DNA of 32,174 bases from Acidobacteriaceae bacterium (GTDB taxonomy: Bacteria; Acidobacteriota; Terriglobia; Terriglobales; Acidobacteriaceae). The stretch spans positions 1 through 32,174 of the forward strand of contig PKXQ01000142.1 of NCBI GenBank assembly GCA_003132405.1, written 5' to 3'. This document shows positions 6,884-13,133 of the stretch, in pieces. Numbering within the stretch: the stretch's first letter is position 1; the number at the start of each line of letters is the position of its first letter. A program made the position numbers and the translations under genes. The notes beneath the pieces are model-generated. The model was not told the DNA's origin. It was given only the letters and a program-made list of their open reading frames with translations, and did no database searches.

Positions 6884-7123
6884 TCAATATTCCCATGCGT
6901 TCGAAGACTGGTGAACGGATGCATGGCATGTGGAGCAAAGCGTGATCAGGTTCTCTTCGGAGTCGCGGCCGGAGTGACTCCGAAACTGTTTGTGATGGAC
7001 TTCAAGGTTCGACATGGTGCCGCAGGATTGACACTTCCAGCCGTCGCGACGCAGGATCTGCTGGCGCAGACTTTCATACGAGAAGGGGTCCAACCGCGAG
7101 TTAGTGGCTTTGGGGCAAATCAT
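6884..7123 (-). CDS. Small HNH-family nuclease
   Basis: The 79-residue protein is a complete minimal HNH domain. The zinc-binding pairs are C31/C34 (CQSC) and C63/C66 (CSTC). The catalytic motif is EVHHKQF (H43/H44), followed by N59 (ENLITLC) and H67. Such proteins nick or cut double-stranded DNA using one metal ion; small stand-alone ones often ride on mobile elements. It starts two bases after the stop of a short upstream frame (7126-7212), suggesting it was once downstream of a larger gene. No membrane segment or signal peptide is present. Family membership is firm; biological target is unknown. Confidence 0.85.
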   Translation of the reverse strand: MICPKATNSRLDPFSYESLRQQILRRDGWKCQSCGTMSNLEVHHKQFRSHSGRDSEENLITLCSTCHASVHQSSNAWEY

Positions 7124-7125
7124 TC

Positions 7126-7212
7126 TCAGGATGCCTTCTCACGCAGGTTTTCGAGGAAGGCCTGCCGCTGCTCACCGGGTAGGAATTTGTAGTAGCGTGA
7201 GATCGAGTTGAG
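7126..7212 (-). pseudogene. Short C-terminal remnant upstream of the HNH gene
   Basis: Twenty-eight codons (LNSISRYYKFLPGEQ... ending NLREKAS) read like the end of a real helical protein. They stop two bases before the HNH start. A TAG precedes them directly and no start codon is available, so the rest of the gene is missing. The break falls at the palindrome and repeats in front of the AbrB-PIN module, which may have landed here. The family is not recognised. Confidence 0.35.
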
Positions 7213-7259
7213 CTAGGTCTAGCTGCTGAAGTAAGGAAACTGTGCTAAAGTAAGGAAAC
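7211..7259 (+). promoter_or_regulatory. Operator-like repeats in front of the AbrB-PIN operon
   Basis: A perfect inverted repeat AGCTAG-GT-CTAGCT (7211-7224) is followed by two direct copies of AAGTAAGGAAAC (7229-7240 and 7248-7259) with a 19-base period. The second copy runs into the ribosome-binding site of the antitoxin gene. AbrB-type antitoxins bind repeats of this sort to repress their own operon, so this is a likely autoregulatory site. Confidence 0.5.
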
Positions 7260-7270
7260 AGGAGATCGCA

Positions 7271-7510
7271 ATGCAGAAGCAAGCGAGGATCACAAGCAAA
7301 GGGCAAATCACTGTTCCCCGTGAGGTACGGCGTATCCTGGGCGTGCGTGCGGGGGACCGCCTATTGTTTGAGAGCGATGGAAGGGGTATCCGCGTCCGGC
7401 CGGTCCGCAACCAGAGCATGTTCTCGAAGTACCGCGGTATTGGCAATCCGGAGATTGGGTCTGGCAGAAGAAGCATTGGTCGATGGCTGCGCGGGCTGCG
7501 CGGACAATGA
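7271..7510 (+). CDS. AbrB/SpoVT-type antitoxin
   Basis: The 79-residue protein starts with a swapped-hairpin AbrB domain: ARITSKGQITVPREVRRILGVRAGDRLLFE is the classic 'SKGQITIP..VR..LG...GD.L' pattern, residues 5-34. The C-terminal part, rich in Arg and Gly (RRSIGRWLRGLRGQ), would contact and inhibit the toxin. AGGAG lies 7 bases before the ATG. Its stop overlaps the toxin start in an ATGA arrangement. Repeats just upstream (7211-7259) are probable self-operators. Confidence 0.9.
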   Translation: MQKQARITSKGQITVPREVRRILGVRAGDRLLFESDGRGIRVRPVRNQSMFSKYRGIGNPEIGSGRRSIGRWLRGLRGQ

Positions 7511-7929
7511 CAACCGCTGTTGATACCAATGTTGTGGTCGCATTGTGGGACAAGGATCCCACCCTCAGCTTGGCCGCACAGACGGCTCTGGAGGCGGCAT
7601 TCCATCGGGGAGGCCTGGTGGTGTCGGCGCCGGTTTTTGCGGAGTTGATGGCTGCCCCGTGCCGAACCGAGAACTTCGTCAGTTCATTTCTCGAAGAGAC
7701 TGGAATCGCCGTTGACTGGGATTTGGGCGAAGGAGTGTGGCGTTCTGCCGGGCGGGCGTTCCAGGATTACGCGGAACGCCGGCGTAAACATCGTAATCCA
7801 GGAAGTCGACGAATTCTCGCAGACTTTCTGATTGGGGCGCACGCCCAAACTCGGGGCTACCGGCTGTTGACTCTGGATGAACGCTTGTACAAGGCAGCGT
7901 TCCCAACCTTGACCATAGAGACCATTTAG
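7507..7929 (+). CDS. PIN-domain toxin
   Basis: The 140-residue protein is a full PIN nuclease domain. Acidic active-site residues are visible in TTAVDTNVVVALWD (D6), in VFAELMAA (glutamate near residue 45), and in RRILADFLIGAHAQTRGYRLLTLDERLY (two aspartates). The AbrB antitoxin is its partner. The ATG at 7507 overlaps the antitoxin stop; an upstream in-frame start at 7483 lies inside the antitoxin gene and is less likely. Expected activity is metal-dependent RNA cleavage; the target RNA is not predictable. Confidence 0.9.
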   Translation: MTTAVDTNVVVALWDKDPTLSLAAQTALEAAFHRGGLVVSAPVFAELMAAPCRTENFVSSFLEETGIAVDWDLGEGVWRSAGRAFQDYAERRRKHRNPGSRRILADFLIGAHAQTRGYRLLTLDERLYKAAFPTLTIETI

Positions 7930-8289
7930 AAGTTGCACGCTTGCGCTCCGTGTGTCCACTGCTATTGATATTCGCCTTATATCAGCGCGTGTGCAACGCT
8001 CCTCATCCTCCATTTGTCTTCGGTCTTTGCCCGAACCTAACCGCAGCCACTGCGACTTTCATCGTCGGCATTGTTTGGTGAGGCGAGCAGGGTACCGAGG
8101 CCCAAGTCTGTGCACCCCGGGTGCACAGAGATGGCCTACTGTGAGCCTCCGGTCGTATCTCCGAACTGCTCCCCTTGCACACGATTGCGCCGAGAATATC
8201 GCTCAAGTTCAAGAACATCTATTTTGCTTTCAGTCGGCGAATTACGATTTGCCGTTTCCAGGAACGATGGATTTGTCATTTGACAAACC
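7930..8289. other. Gene-free stretch with inverted repeats
   Basis: No convincing coding sequence lies here. It holds two symmetric elements. The nested inverted repeat at 7932-7997 has outer arms GTTGCAC and GTGCAAC, and an inner hairpin TGATAT-TCGCCTT-ATATCA at 7966-7984. The near-perfect 21-base palindrome at 8108-8128 has arms CTGTGCACCC and GGGTGCACAG around a single C. Neither has a T-run. The first may end the PIN transcript by structure alone; the second looks like a protein-binding site. Confidence 0.5.
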
Positions 8290-8325
8290 TACGCAATATG
8301 CGTAAGAATGTACGCAATATGCGTA
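8280..8325 (+). promoter_or_regulatory. Promoter with doubled operator for the MNT-HEPN operon
   Basis: TTGACA (8280-8285) and TAAGAA (8303-8308) are spaced by 17 bases and fit a sigma-70 promoter. Two identical 15-base elements TACGCAATATGCGTA, each an inverted repeat with arms TACGCA and TGCGTA, sit at 8290-8304 and 8311-8325. Their starts are 21 bases apart, two helical turns. The first lies between the -35 and -10 boxes and the second over the expected transcription start and the start codon. This layout strongly suggests repression by the HTH domain of the downstream protein. Confidence 0.7.
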
Positions 8326-8921
8326 ACTCATCCGTGCTGACTGCGTTGTTCCCACATGTCCGGCAAGGTGTGCTCGCGGCCACGCTCACGCAGCCAGAGA
8401 AGTGGTGGTACCTGTCGGAGCTCGCCGAGCGGTTGGAGACAAGCCCATCGAGCCTTCAGCGGGAGCTAGCATCCTTGGTCGTAAGCGGAATCCTAGTGCA
8501 TCGTCGTGAAGGCACGAGGGCCTATTTTAAAGCTGAAACCAAGTCCCCGGTGTTCCGAGATCTGCAGCAGCTTTTCGAAAAAACTGCAGGGCTGGCGCCG
8601 GCCATAGAGCGAATGCTCGAGCCGTTCGGGGGCAAGATCCAGTGTGCGTTTGTCTACGGTTCCGTGGCGCGGAGTCGAGAACATGCAACCAGTGATGTGG
8701 ATTTGATGGTCATTGGCAAAGCAGGCCTCGCTGACCTATCGCCAGCGCTCCGCAAGGCGGAGGCGCAGCTGGGAAGAGACGTCAACGTCACAGCCTATTC
8801 CGCGGGGGAGTTTCGGGGAAGAATCAAATCACACGACCATTTTCTCACCGCCGTTTTACGAGAACGGAAACAGTTTGTAAAAGGAGGTCAGCGTGAGTTG
8901 GACGAAATTGTTGGCAAGTAA
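8298..8921 (+). CDS. HTH-nucleotidyltransferase (MNT) antitoxin
   Basis: The protein of about 207 residues joins an N-terminal winged helix (WWYLSELAERLETSPSSLQRELASLVVSGIL) to a minimal nucleotidyltransferase domain. The latter shows the core motif FVYGSVARSREHATSDVDLMVIG, with the GS pair and the two metal-binding aspartates. In MNT-HEPN systems the nucleotidyltransferase partner AMPylates and silences the HEPN RNase. Here the fused HTH probably also represses the operon through the operators at 8290-8325. Start codons at 8298 and 8319 are both in frame and both lie inside operator copies. The longer in-frame extension upstream covers the promoter and is rejected. It overlaps the HEPN gene by 29 bases. 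Confidence 0.85.
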   Translation: MRKNVRNMRNSSVLTALFPHVRQGVLAATLTQPEKWWYLSELAERLETSPSSLQRELASLVVSGILVHRREGTRAYFKAETKSPVFRDLQQLFEKTAGLAPAIERMLEPFGGKIQCAFVYGSVARSREHATSDVDLMVIGKAGLADLSPALRKAEAQLGRDVNVTAYSAGEFRGRIKSHDHFLTAVLRERKQFVKGGQRELDEIVGK

Positions 8922-9339
8922 AGAAGCCCAGAGACACAAGACCTCCAAGAAGGAATTGGATAACATGCGGGCTCTGATCGCCCGCGACCTGGCGGACGCG
9001 GCCATTGCCGGCCTTTCGGCGGACCGGAGGTTCGCGACTGCCTACAACGCTGCACTCCAGGCGGCAAATATGGCGATTGCCTGTGCGGGGTATCGGATCC
9101 TGAGCAAGGTTGGACATCACCGCGTCTCGTTAGAGAGCACGAAACTTGTGTTGGGAAAAGCCGCTCACAAGTATGCCGACTACTTTGAGACCTGTCGGCG
9201 AAAGCGAAATACTATCGACTATACCTTCTCAAACGTAGCGACCGAAACCGAAGCGAAGGAGATCCTTGTCGAAGCCAGCGAGTTTTACAGCCAGGTCGAA
9301 GACTGGATCACAAGGAGTCACCCCGCACTCGGGAAATAG
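8893..9339 (+). CDS. HEPN-domain toxin
   Basis: The 148-residue protein is an all-helical HEPN domain. The family core appears as FATAYNAALQAANMAIACAG (helix 2) and the RNase-type motif region CRRKRNTIDYTF (helix 4), where R-x(4-6)-H is usual. Here the motif reads RKRNTIDY, with Asp-Tyr in place of the histidine, as in many MNT-linked HEPN proteins. A strong AAAGGAGGT box precedes the GTG start at 8893, inside the end of the MNT gene, so translation is coupled. As the MNT partner's target it would be an RNase or a nuclease-like growth inhibitor. Confidence 0.85.
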   Translation: MSWTKLLASKEAQRHKTSKKELDNMRALIARDLADAAIAGLSADRRFATAYNAALQAANMAIACAGYRILSKVGHHRVSLESTKLVLGKAAHKYADYFETCRRKRNTIDYTFSNVATETEAKEILVEASEFYSQVEDWITRSHPALGK

Positions 9340-9346
9340 GAGTCTG

Positions 9347-9640
9347 TTGTTTGGTTTAGACAGGCTGGCCTTACACTTGACCTACGGACAGCACCGACCC
9401 TCTACAACCTCGAAGGGTAGAGCACAAATCGACCTCCGTGCCATCGGTAGAAGGATCCGGGAACTCAGGGGTTTCGATATGACGCAGGCCCAGTTCGCAC
9501 GCCGTATCGGCGTCACGCAAAGTTACCTGTCAGCGCTGGAACATGGGGAAAAGGAGCCAGGTGCTACTGTGCTGCTGGCCATCAGCAAGGAGTTCGGGAA
9601 TTCAGTGGATTGGCTCCTGACCGGCAAGACAGAGAAGTGA
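9347..9640 (+). CDS. XRE-family regulator downstream of MNT-HEPN
   Basis: The C-terminal 70 residues are a standard XRE HTH domain (IDLRAIGRRIRELRGF, TQAQFARRIGVTQSYLSALEHG, then SVDWLLTGKTEK). No ATG is available before the domain. The best start is TTG at 9347, 4 bases after AGGAG that overlaps the HEPN stop; TTG at 9377 is the alternative. It is a paralogue of the regulator at 1225-1461. Its last 18 codons are duplicated, without the rest, at 2445-2501. It may be a third member of the MNT-HEPN operon or control the neighbouring toxin-antitoxin genes. Confidence 0.75.
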   Translation: MFGLDRLALHLTYGQHRPSTTSKGRAQIDLRAIGRRIRELRGFDMTQAQFARRIGVTQSYLSALEHGEKEPGATVLLAISKEFGNSVDWLLTGKTEK

Positions 9641-10210
9641 CGTCATAGGAATTCAGTGCTCCGTGAAGTTCACGGATTGCTATCTGCACACGCGCCACCG
9701 GCCGACGCCAGCTTATCAACCTTTGCTGACCGGTTTATCCTTCAGGTGAATTGCGAAGCAAACACAAGTAGTCCAAACAGAAGCCAGAAACGGAGCAGTA
9801 GCCAAACAATTCTCTTTCTCCTACTTGCCTGACAAGAGAATCTCCGGATGCTTATGTGCGATCGTCAGAAGCTTCAAGGTTGCTTCCCGCGGGTGGCGTA
9901 CTCCCTGTTCCCAGCTTTCCACGGCATTGGGGCTCACATTGATGATCCGAGCGAAAACTGCTTGGCTCGCCTTGAAGGACTGCCTGATGGCTCGGATCTG
10001 GGTGGCTGTGAGCGGCTTTGGCGGGGGCGGTACGTCGGTAACCCGCAATGCTCCCTTTTTACCCTGCTCGTAAGCCAGAGCTTCATGCAAAGATTGTCTC
10101 AAATCACTGAACACTTTCACTGCCTTCCTCTTCCTTTTTGTTTGTTCCATGGGAGTAACCCTATCTTGTTGCTTTGATTTCGGCCACCAGGGCGCGCAAC
10201 TCTTTGCGTT
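9583..10210. repeat. Direct repeat, right (intact) copy
   Basis: This copy matches 2444-3070. It covers the tail of the XRE gene, a spacer without genes, the complete HTH antitoxin and the last part of the toxin. Here all these genes are whole. The repeat edges fall inside coding regions on both sides, so this is a segmental duplication and not a mobile element with its own ends; no terminal inverted repeats are visible. Confidence 0.9.
9821..10150 (-). CDS. HTH antitoxin (HigA/NadS-like)
   Basis: The 109-residue protein starts with a basic segment (MEQTKRKRKAVKVFSDLRQSL). A linker follows (VTDVPPPPKPLTATQIRAIRQ). It ends with an XRE-type HTH domain, read as SFKASQAVFARIINVSPNAVESWEQG and then HPREATLKLLTIAHKHP. 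This matches the antitoxins encoded downstream of HigB/RelE-like toxins. It starts 10 bases after the toxin stop, on the same strand, giving the toxin-first order of higBA systems. The ATG at 10150 is chosen because homology with the left copy is kept there and the family pattern begins there. An older copy at 2681-3010 is inactivated by an amber codon. Confidence 0.88.
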   Translation of the reverse strand: MEQTKRKRKAVKVFSDLRQSLHEALAYEQGKKGALRVTDVPPPPKPLTATQIRAIRQSFKASQAVFARIINVSPNAVESWEQGVRHPREATLKLLTIAHKHPEILLSGK

Positions 10211-10499
10211 CATCATTCGACAAGTCTTCCTGTTCGTCCTTGTCCAACAAATACAACAGGTGAATATGGCTCCGATTCTCCAAATACAGGAACAGATACC
10301 GGTACCCGCCTCGCTTGCCCTTACGTCGGGCAGGATTCGAGCAGCGTGCCTTGCGAATTCCGCCGAGTCCTGGTACTAAGTCTCCACGAGCCGGATTTTT
10401 GATCAGGTCGGCCTGGACAGCGCTCAGCACATCGAGAGCTGCTGCCCCGGCTAACCTGGTACAGCCGTCGAGTGAAGCCCTGGATTCGATGTATACCAC
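10161..10499 (-). CDS. HigB/RelE-like toxin
   Basis: About 112 residues from a GTG start. The core reads DLIKNPARGDLVPGLGGIRKAR and then GKRGGYRYLFLYLENRSHIHLLYLLDKDEQEDLS. This is the signature of RelE/ParE-superfamily toxins that pair with HTH antitoxins ('GD.IPG.GG.RK.R', 'KRGG.R..Y', 'K.EQ.DL'). These toxins usually cut mRNA on the ribosome. An open frame continues upstream to a TTG at 10556, but that extension lacks family sequence; GTG at 10499 or a start close by is likelier, though no good ribosome-binding site supports it. The antitoxin follows 10 bases downstream. Confidence 0.82.
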   Translation of the reverse strand: MVYIESRASLDGCTRLAGAAALDVLSAVQADLIKNPARGDLVPGLGGIRKARCSNPARRKGKRGGYRYLFLYLENRSHIHLLYLLDKDEQEDLSNDERKELRALVAEIKATR

Positions 10500-10651
10500 T
10501 ATGTAAGACGGAAAGCTGTTAGCTCTTGGCAGTACGGGGCACGTTCCCCCAAGCAAACGCGCCGATCCTTTCGGTGATGGAGGTAACCTCTGGTCGGCAA
10601 CTCATGCATTCTGACGAGACAGGAGAGATTAATGACCTTATTTTCCAGTGA

Positions 10652-10834
10652 TGTGAGGCATACCCGAACGAAGTTGAAAGAATTGCCTTATCCCCTGACG
10701 GCACCGCGATTGCGTCGACCGGGGGCGATGTCACCGTAACAATGCAGGGGAAAGCCAAAGATTCGCTATGTGCACCAGGATGGAGTACGCTCTCCAGCTT
10801 CGTAGTGGAGGGCCGCCGGAATTGTATCGGTTAG
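10652..10834 (+). pseudogene. Possible WD40-repeat fragment
   Basis: An open frame without a start contains VERIALSPDGTAIASTGGD, which reads like a WD40 blade ('V..IAFSPDG..LASGG.D'). The remaining residues up to the TAG at 10832 have no such pattern. If real, it is a remnant of a larger beta-propeller gene cut at the border between the accessory region and the polysaccharide locus. Similarity is by eye over about 20 residues only. Confidence 0.3.
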
Positions 10835-13050
10835 TGCCGTTCCGCGTCGGCGACGCATCGGAATCCGATGGTCGCTGACCGGTCGATGCTCGGAGCTATC
10901 AAGAGATACTTTCCATGCTCCGACAATTTATAAGCCTGTGGGAAATACCAGCGCGAGCCCCGGGGCTGATAATGGCTCCCTCCGCGTACGACGGCTGCAC
11001 TCGTGTGATCGTCCGTGTACTCATCGGTCCACTGCCATACGTTGCCGACCATATCCATCACGCCAAACCAGCTGCCGCCGCGAGGATGCGCGTCAACGTC
11101 GCTGGCGGGTTGCACTTCACGGCCCTGATCGGGCTTCGGCACAGCCTCGGGGTTCCAGTCATTGCCCCAGGGATAGACACGCCCGTCGGTGCCTTGTGCT
11201 GCATATTGCCACTCCCATTCGTGCGGCAATCGCTTGCCAGCCCACCGGGCGTAGGCACGCGCGTCTTCGAGCGAAACCCACGTCACAGGCTTGTTCGCCC
11301 ATCCCATGGGGTAGGTTTGACTCATCCAATCTTTCAGAAAATTGTGGTCGTTGGCGGGATGATAGTGAGTCGTGTGGACGAACTTTTTGAATTCGGCATT
11401 CGTGACCGGATAGGTATCGATCCAGAAAGATTTAATGTGCAACTTCGTCTGATGAAATCGCCGGGCCGACGGCTCCCATGGATACTGGAAGTCGACACCT
11501 TCATCATTCATGCCTTCGATTTCAATGCCGTTCACGCGGAACACGAAATCGCCCTCTGGCACTCGAATCATTTTCTGTAGTGGCGATTGGGGTACCGATG
11601 GAAGAGCCGACGCGAGGGCTGCGGTTTCGGGAATTTCGACGATGCGCTGTGGCAACGCGACCCATTCCTTGGAAAAAGAGGCGAGCGGCTTTTGGCCGAG
11701 CGCGTGCATCTTCTGCAGCAGGTCGTGCAGAGTGGGGTCAGGTGCGGTTGCCTCAAGGGTTGTTTCAAGAATGGCTCCGTACCCGTCTGGCTCCAAATCA
11801 AAATTCAGAATAGAAGTTCCATCCTCTTGAGTGGGAGTGATCTCGATACCATGCCACAGGTCGAAATAGCGCGCTCCCGCTTTATAAGGCAGCGACAGTT
11901 GGCGCCCTGAGATGGGGTAGTGGTTGCGATTCACTACGGTCCAGAGCGTCGATTGCGCACCAAGCCACCGACTGGCGAAGACCCCGAACTGCTGCGTGAG
12001 AACATTCGGTTCCCAAGCGGGACTGAGAAGGAGCGAATGATAAGCGCGCTCGATGGTTGCGATGCGGCGCAGAGCCTCCGCGTCGCGCGGTGTCATCTGG
12101 TTCCAGATGCCCCAGATGTTTTCCCAGCTTTCGAAGCCTGTGCCATTGAAAAATGCGGATTGAAGATCATCGATGTGATCGTGCGCCCAGCGATCGCAAA
12201 TGTGCACCATATGGCGCGACTCCAGCCATTTGTAGGTGCTTATCGAAGGTGCAAAATCATATTTCCAGTAGCCCCACGACATATTGTTGTAGGCGAGCAT
12301 TTCGTTAGAGCCGAAACCGAGTTCTGGTTCGAGAGCGAGCGGATGGCCGATGCCGTCGGACGCCGTGCGGAAAACGCGAGCCATTCCTTCCAGGGTGTCG
12401 CCATTGATTCCGTCCGCGCCGATCTCAGCCAGGTAGCGCGATGTTGCAACCCAATTCGGAGTGCCTTCGTCATGGGTTCCCTGATCCCACATCATCACCG
12501 GGAACAGCACTCGCACACCATGACGGTGAAATTGTTCGACCACCCTCTTCATTTCCGCAATGCCGCCCGGCAGATCGCGGAAAAGATCGTATTGGTTCCG
12601 GCTATCGATGCCGAGGTTCGGATAAGTGGGCCACGGCAAAACGCTATCGATGCCGCCGTAGCGTTGATCTAAATCTGCGAGATAACGGTCGACGGTGTAT
12701 TTCTGCGCGGCCGAATCGTAGAAATAGCGGTCGTGGGTCATCATTTGCGCTTGAATAAAGCTTGATTGCGTCCACAAGAGTTCAGGCCGCGCATACTCCG
12801 ATCCGTCATAACCGATGCGAAGCAGGTGCTCTGCGCGCCAGTGCTTGATGTCATCAAGCCAGGCAGCAATCTCGGCCTGCGTGCAGGTGGTGGCGCGCGC
12901 CGTGTCCCAATCAGGAGGCGATTGGCACGCTGGCGCAGAAATCTGTTCCGAATGAGGCGGATTTGGGGTGTCTTGAGCAGAACTAGTACTTATGTTGAGC
13001 AGAGCGAATGAGAGGAACAGCGCAAGAAGAATTAGTTGATTGTCTTTCAT
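10831..13050 (-). CDS. Exported TIM-barrel glycosidase-like protein fused to a SUMF1/FGE-like domain
   Basis: The 739-residue protein has a signal peptide (residues 1-26). Residues about 125-380 look like a glycosidase TIM barrel, with strands GGIDSVLPWP, GVRVLFPVMMWD, GADGINGDTLE (D213, D218, E221) and LALEPELGFG (E241, E243). A beta domain follows to about 430. Residues 494-733 form a SUMF1/formylglycine-generating-enzyme fold: SFWIDTYPVTNAEFKKF, KPVTWVSLEDARAYARWAGKRLPHEWEW, DMVGNVWQWTDEY, RGGSHYQPRG and IGFRCV. The two cysteines that active FGE places near the RGGS segment are absent (RGGSHYQPRGSRWYFP), so it probably binds ligands or performs other chemistry. No sulfatase is encoded nearby. 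It is the last gene of the minus-strand operon. The barrel family is not recognised. Confidence 0.75.
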   Translation of the reverse strand: MKDNQLILLALFLSFALLNISTSSAQDTPNPPHSEQISAPACQSPPDWDTARATTCTQAEIAAWLDDIKHWRAEHLLRIGYDGSEYARPELLWTQSSFIQAQMMTHDRYFYDSAAQKYTVDRYLADLDQRYGGIDSVLPWPTYPNLGIDSRNQYDLFRDLPGGIAEMKRVVEQFHRHGVRVLFPVMMWDQGTHDEGTPNWVATSRYLAEIGADGINGDTLEGMARVFRTASDGIGHPLALEPELGFGSNEMLAYNNMSWGYWKYDFAPSISTYKWLESRHMVHICDRWAHDHIDDLQSAFFNGTGFESWENIWGIWNQMTPRDAEALRRIATIERAYHSLLLSPAWEPNVLTQQFGVFASRWLGAQSTLWTVVNRNHYPISGRQLSLPYKAGARYFDLWHGIEITPTQEDGTSILNFDLEPDGYGAILETTLEATAPDPTLHDLLQKMHALGQKPLASFSKEWVALPQRIVEIPETAALASALPSVPQSPLQKMIRVPEGDFVFRVNGIEIEGMNDEGVDFQYPWEPSARRFHQTKLHIKSFWIDTYPVTNAEFKKFVHTTHYHPANDHNFLKDWMSQTYPMGWANKPVTWVSLEDARAYARWAGKRLPHEWEWQYAAQGTDGRVYPWGNDWNPEAVPKPDQGREVQPASDVDAHPRGGSWFGVMDMVGNVWQWTDEYTDDHTSAAVVRGGSHYQPRGSRWYFPQAYKLSEHGKYLLIAPSIDRSATIGFRCVADAERH

Positions 13051-13133
13051 AATCTGGTTCTGTGCGCAGTCATAGGCACTTCTTTATCATTTTCGGAGAC
13101 GCCGGCAACTCCAATGATTGAGCTTCGAAGAAT

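Noticed and set aside
2444..10210. Composite transposon or insertion sequence
   Set aside because: No transposase, terminal inverted repeats or target-site duplication were seen; the repeat edges fall inside genes.
11920..12672. A 250-codon plus-strand frame
   Set aside because: It mirrors the barrel part of the SUMF1-fusion gene and has no ribosome-binding site or domain.
10831..13050. Functional sulfatase-activating enzyme
   Set aside because: The catalytic cysteines of FGE are absent and no sulfatase is encoded in the window.
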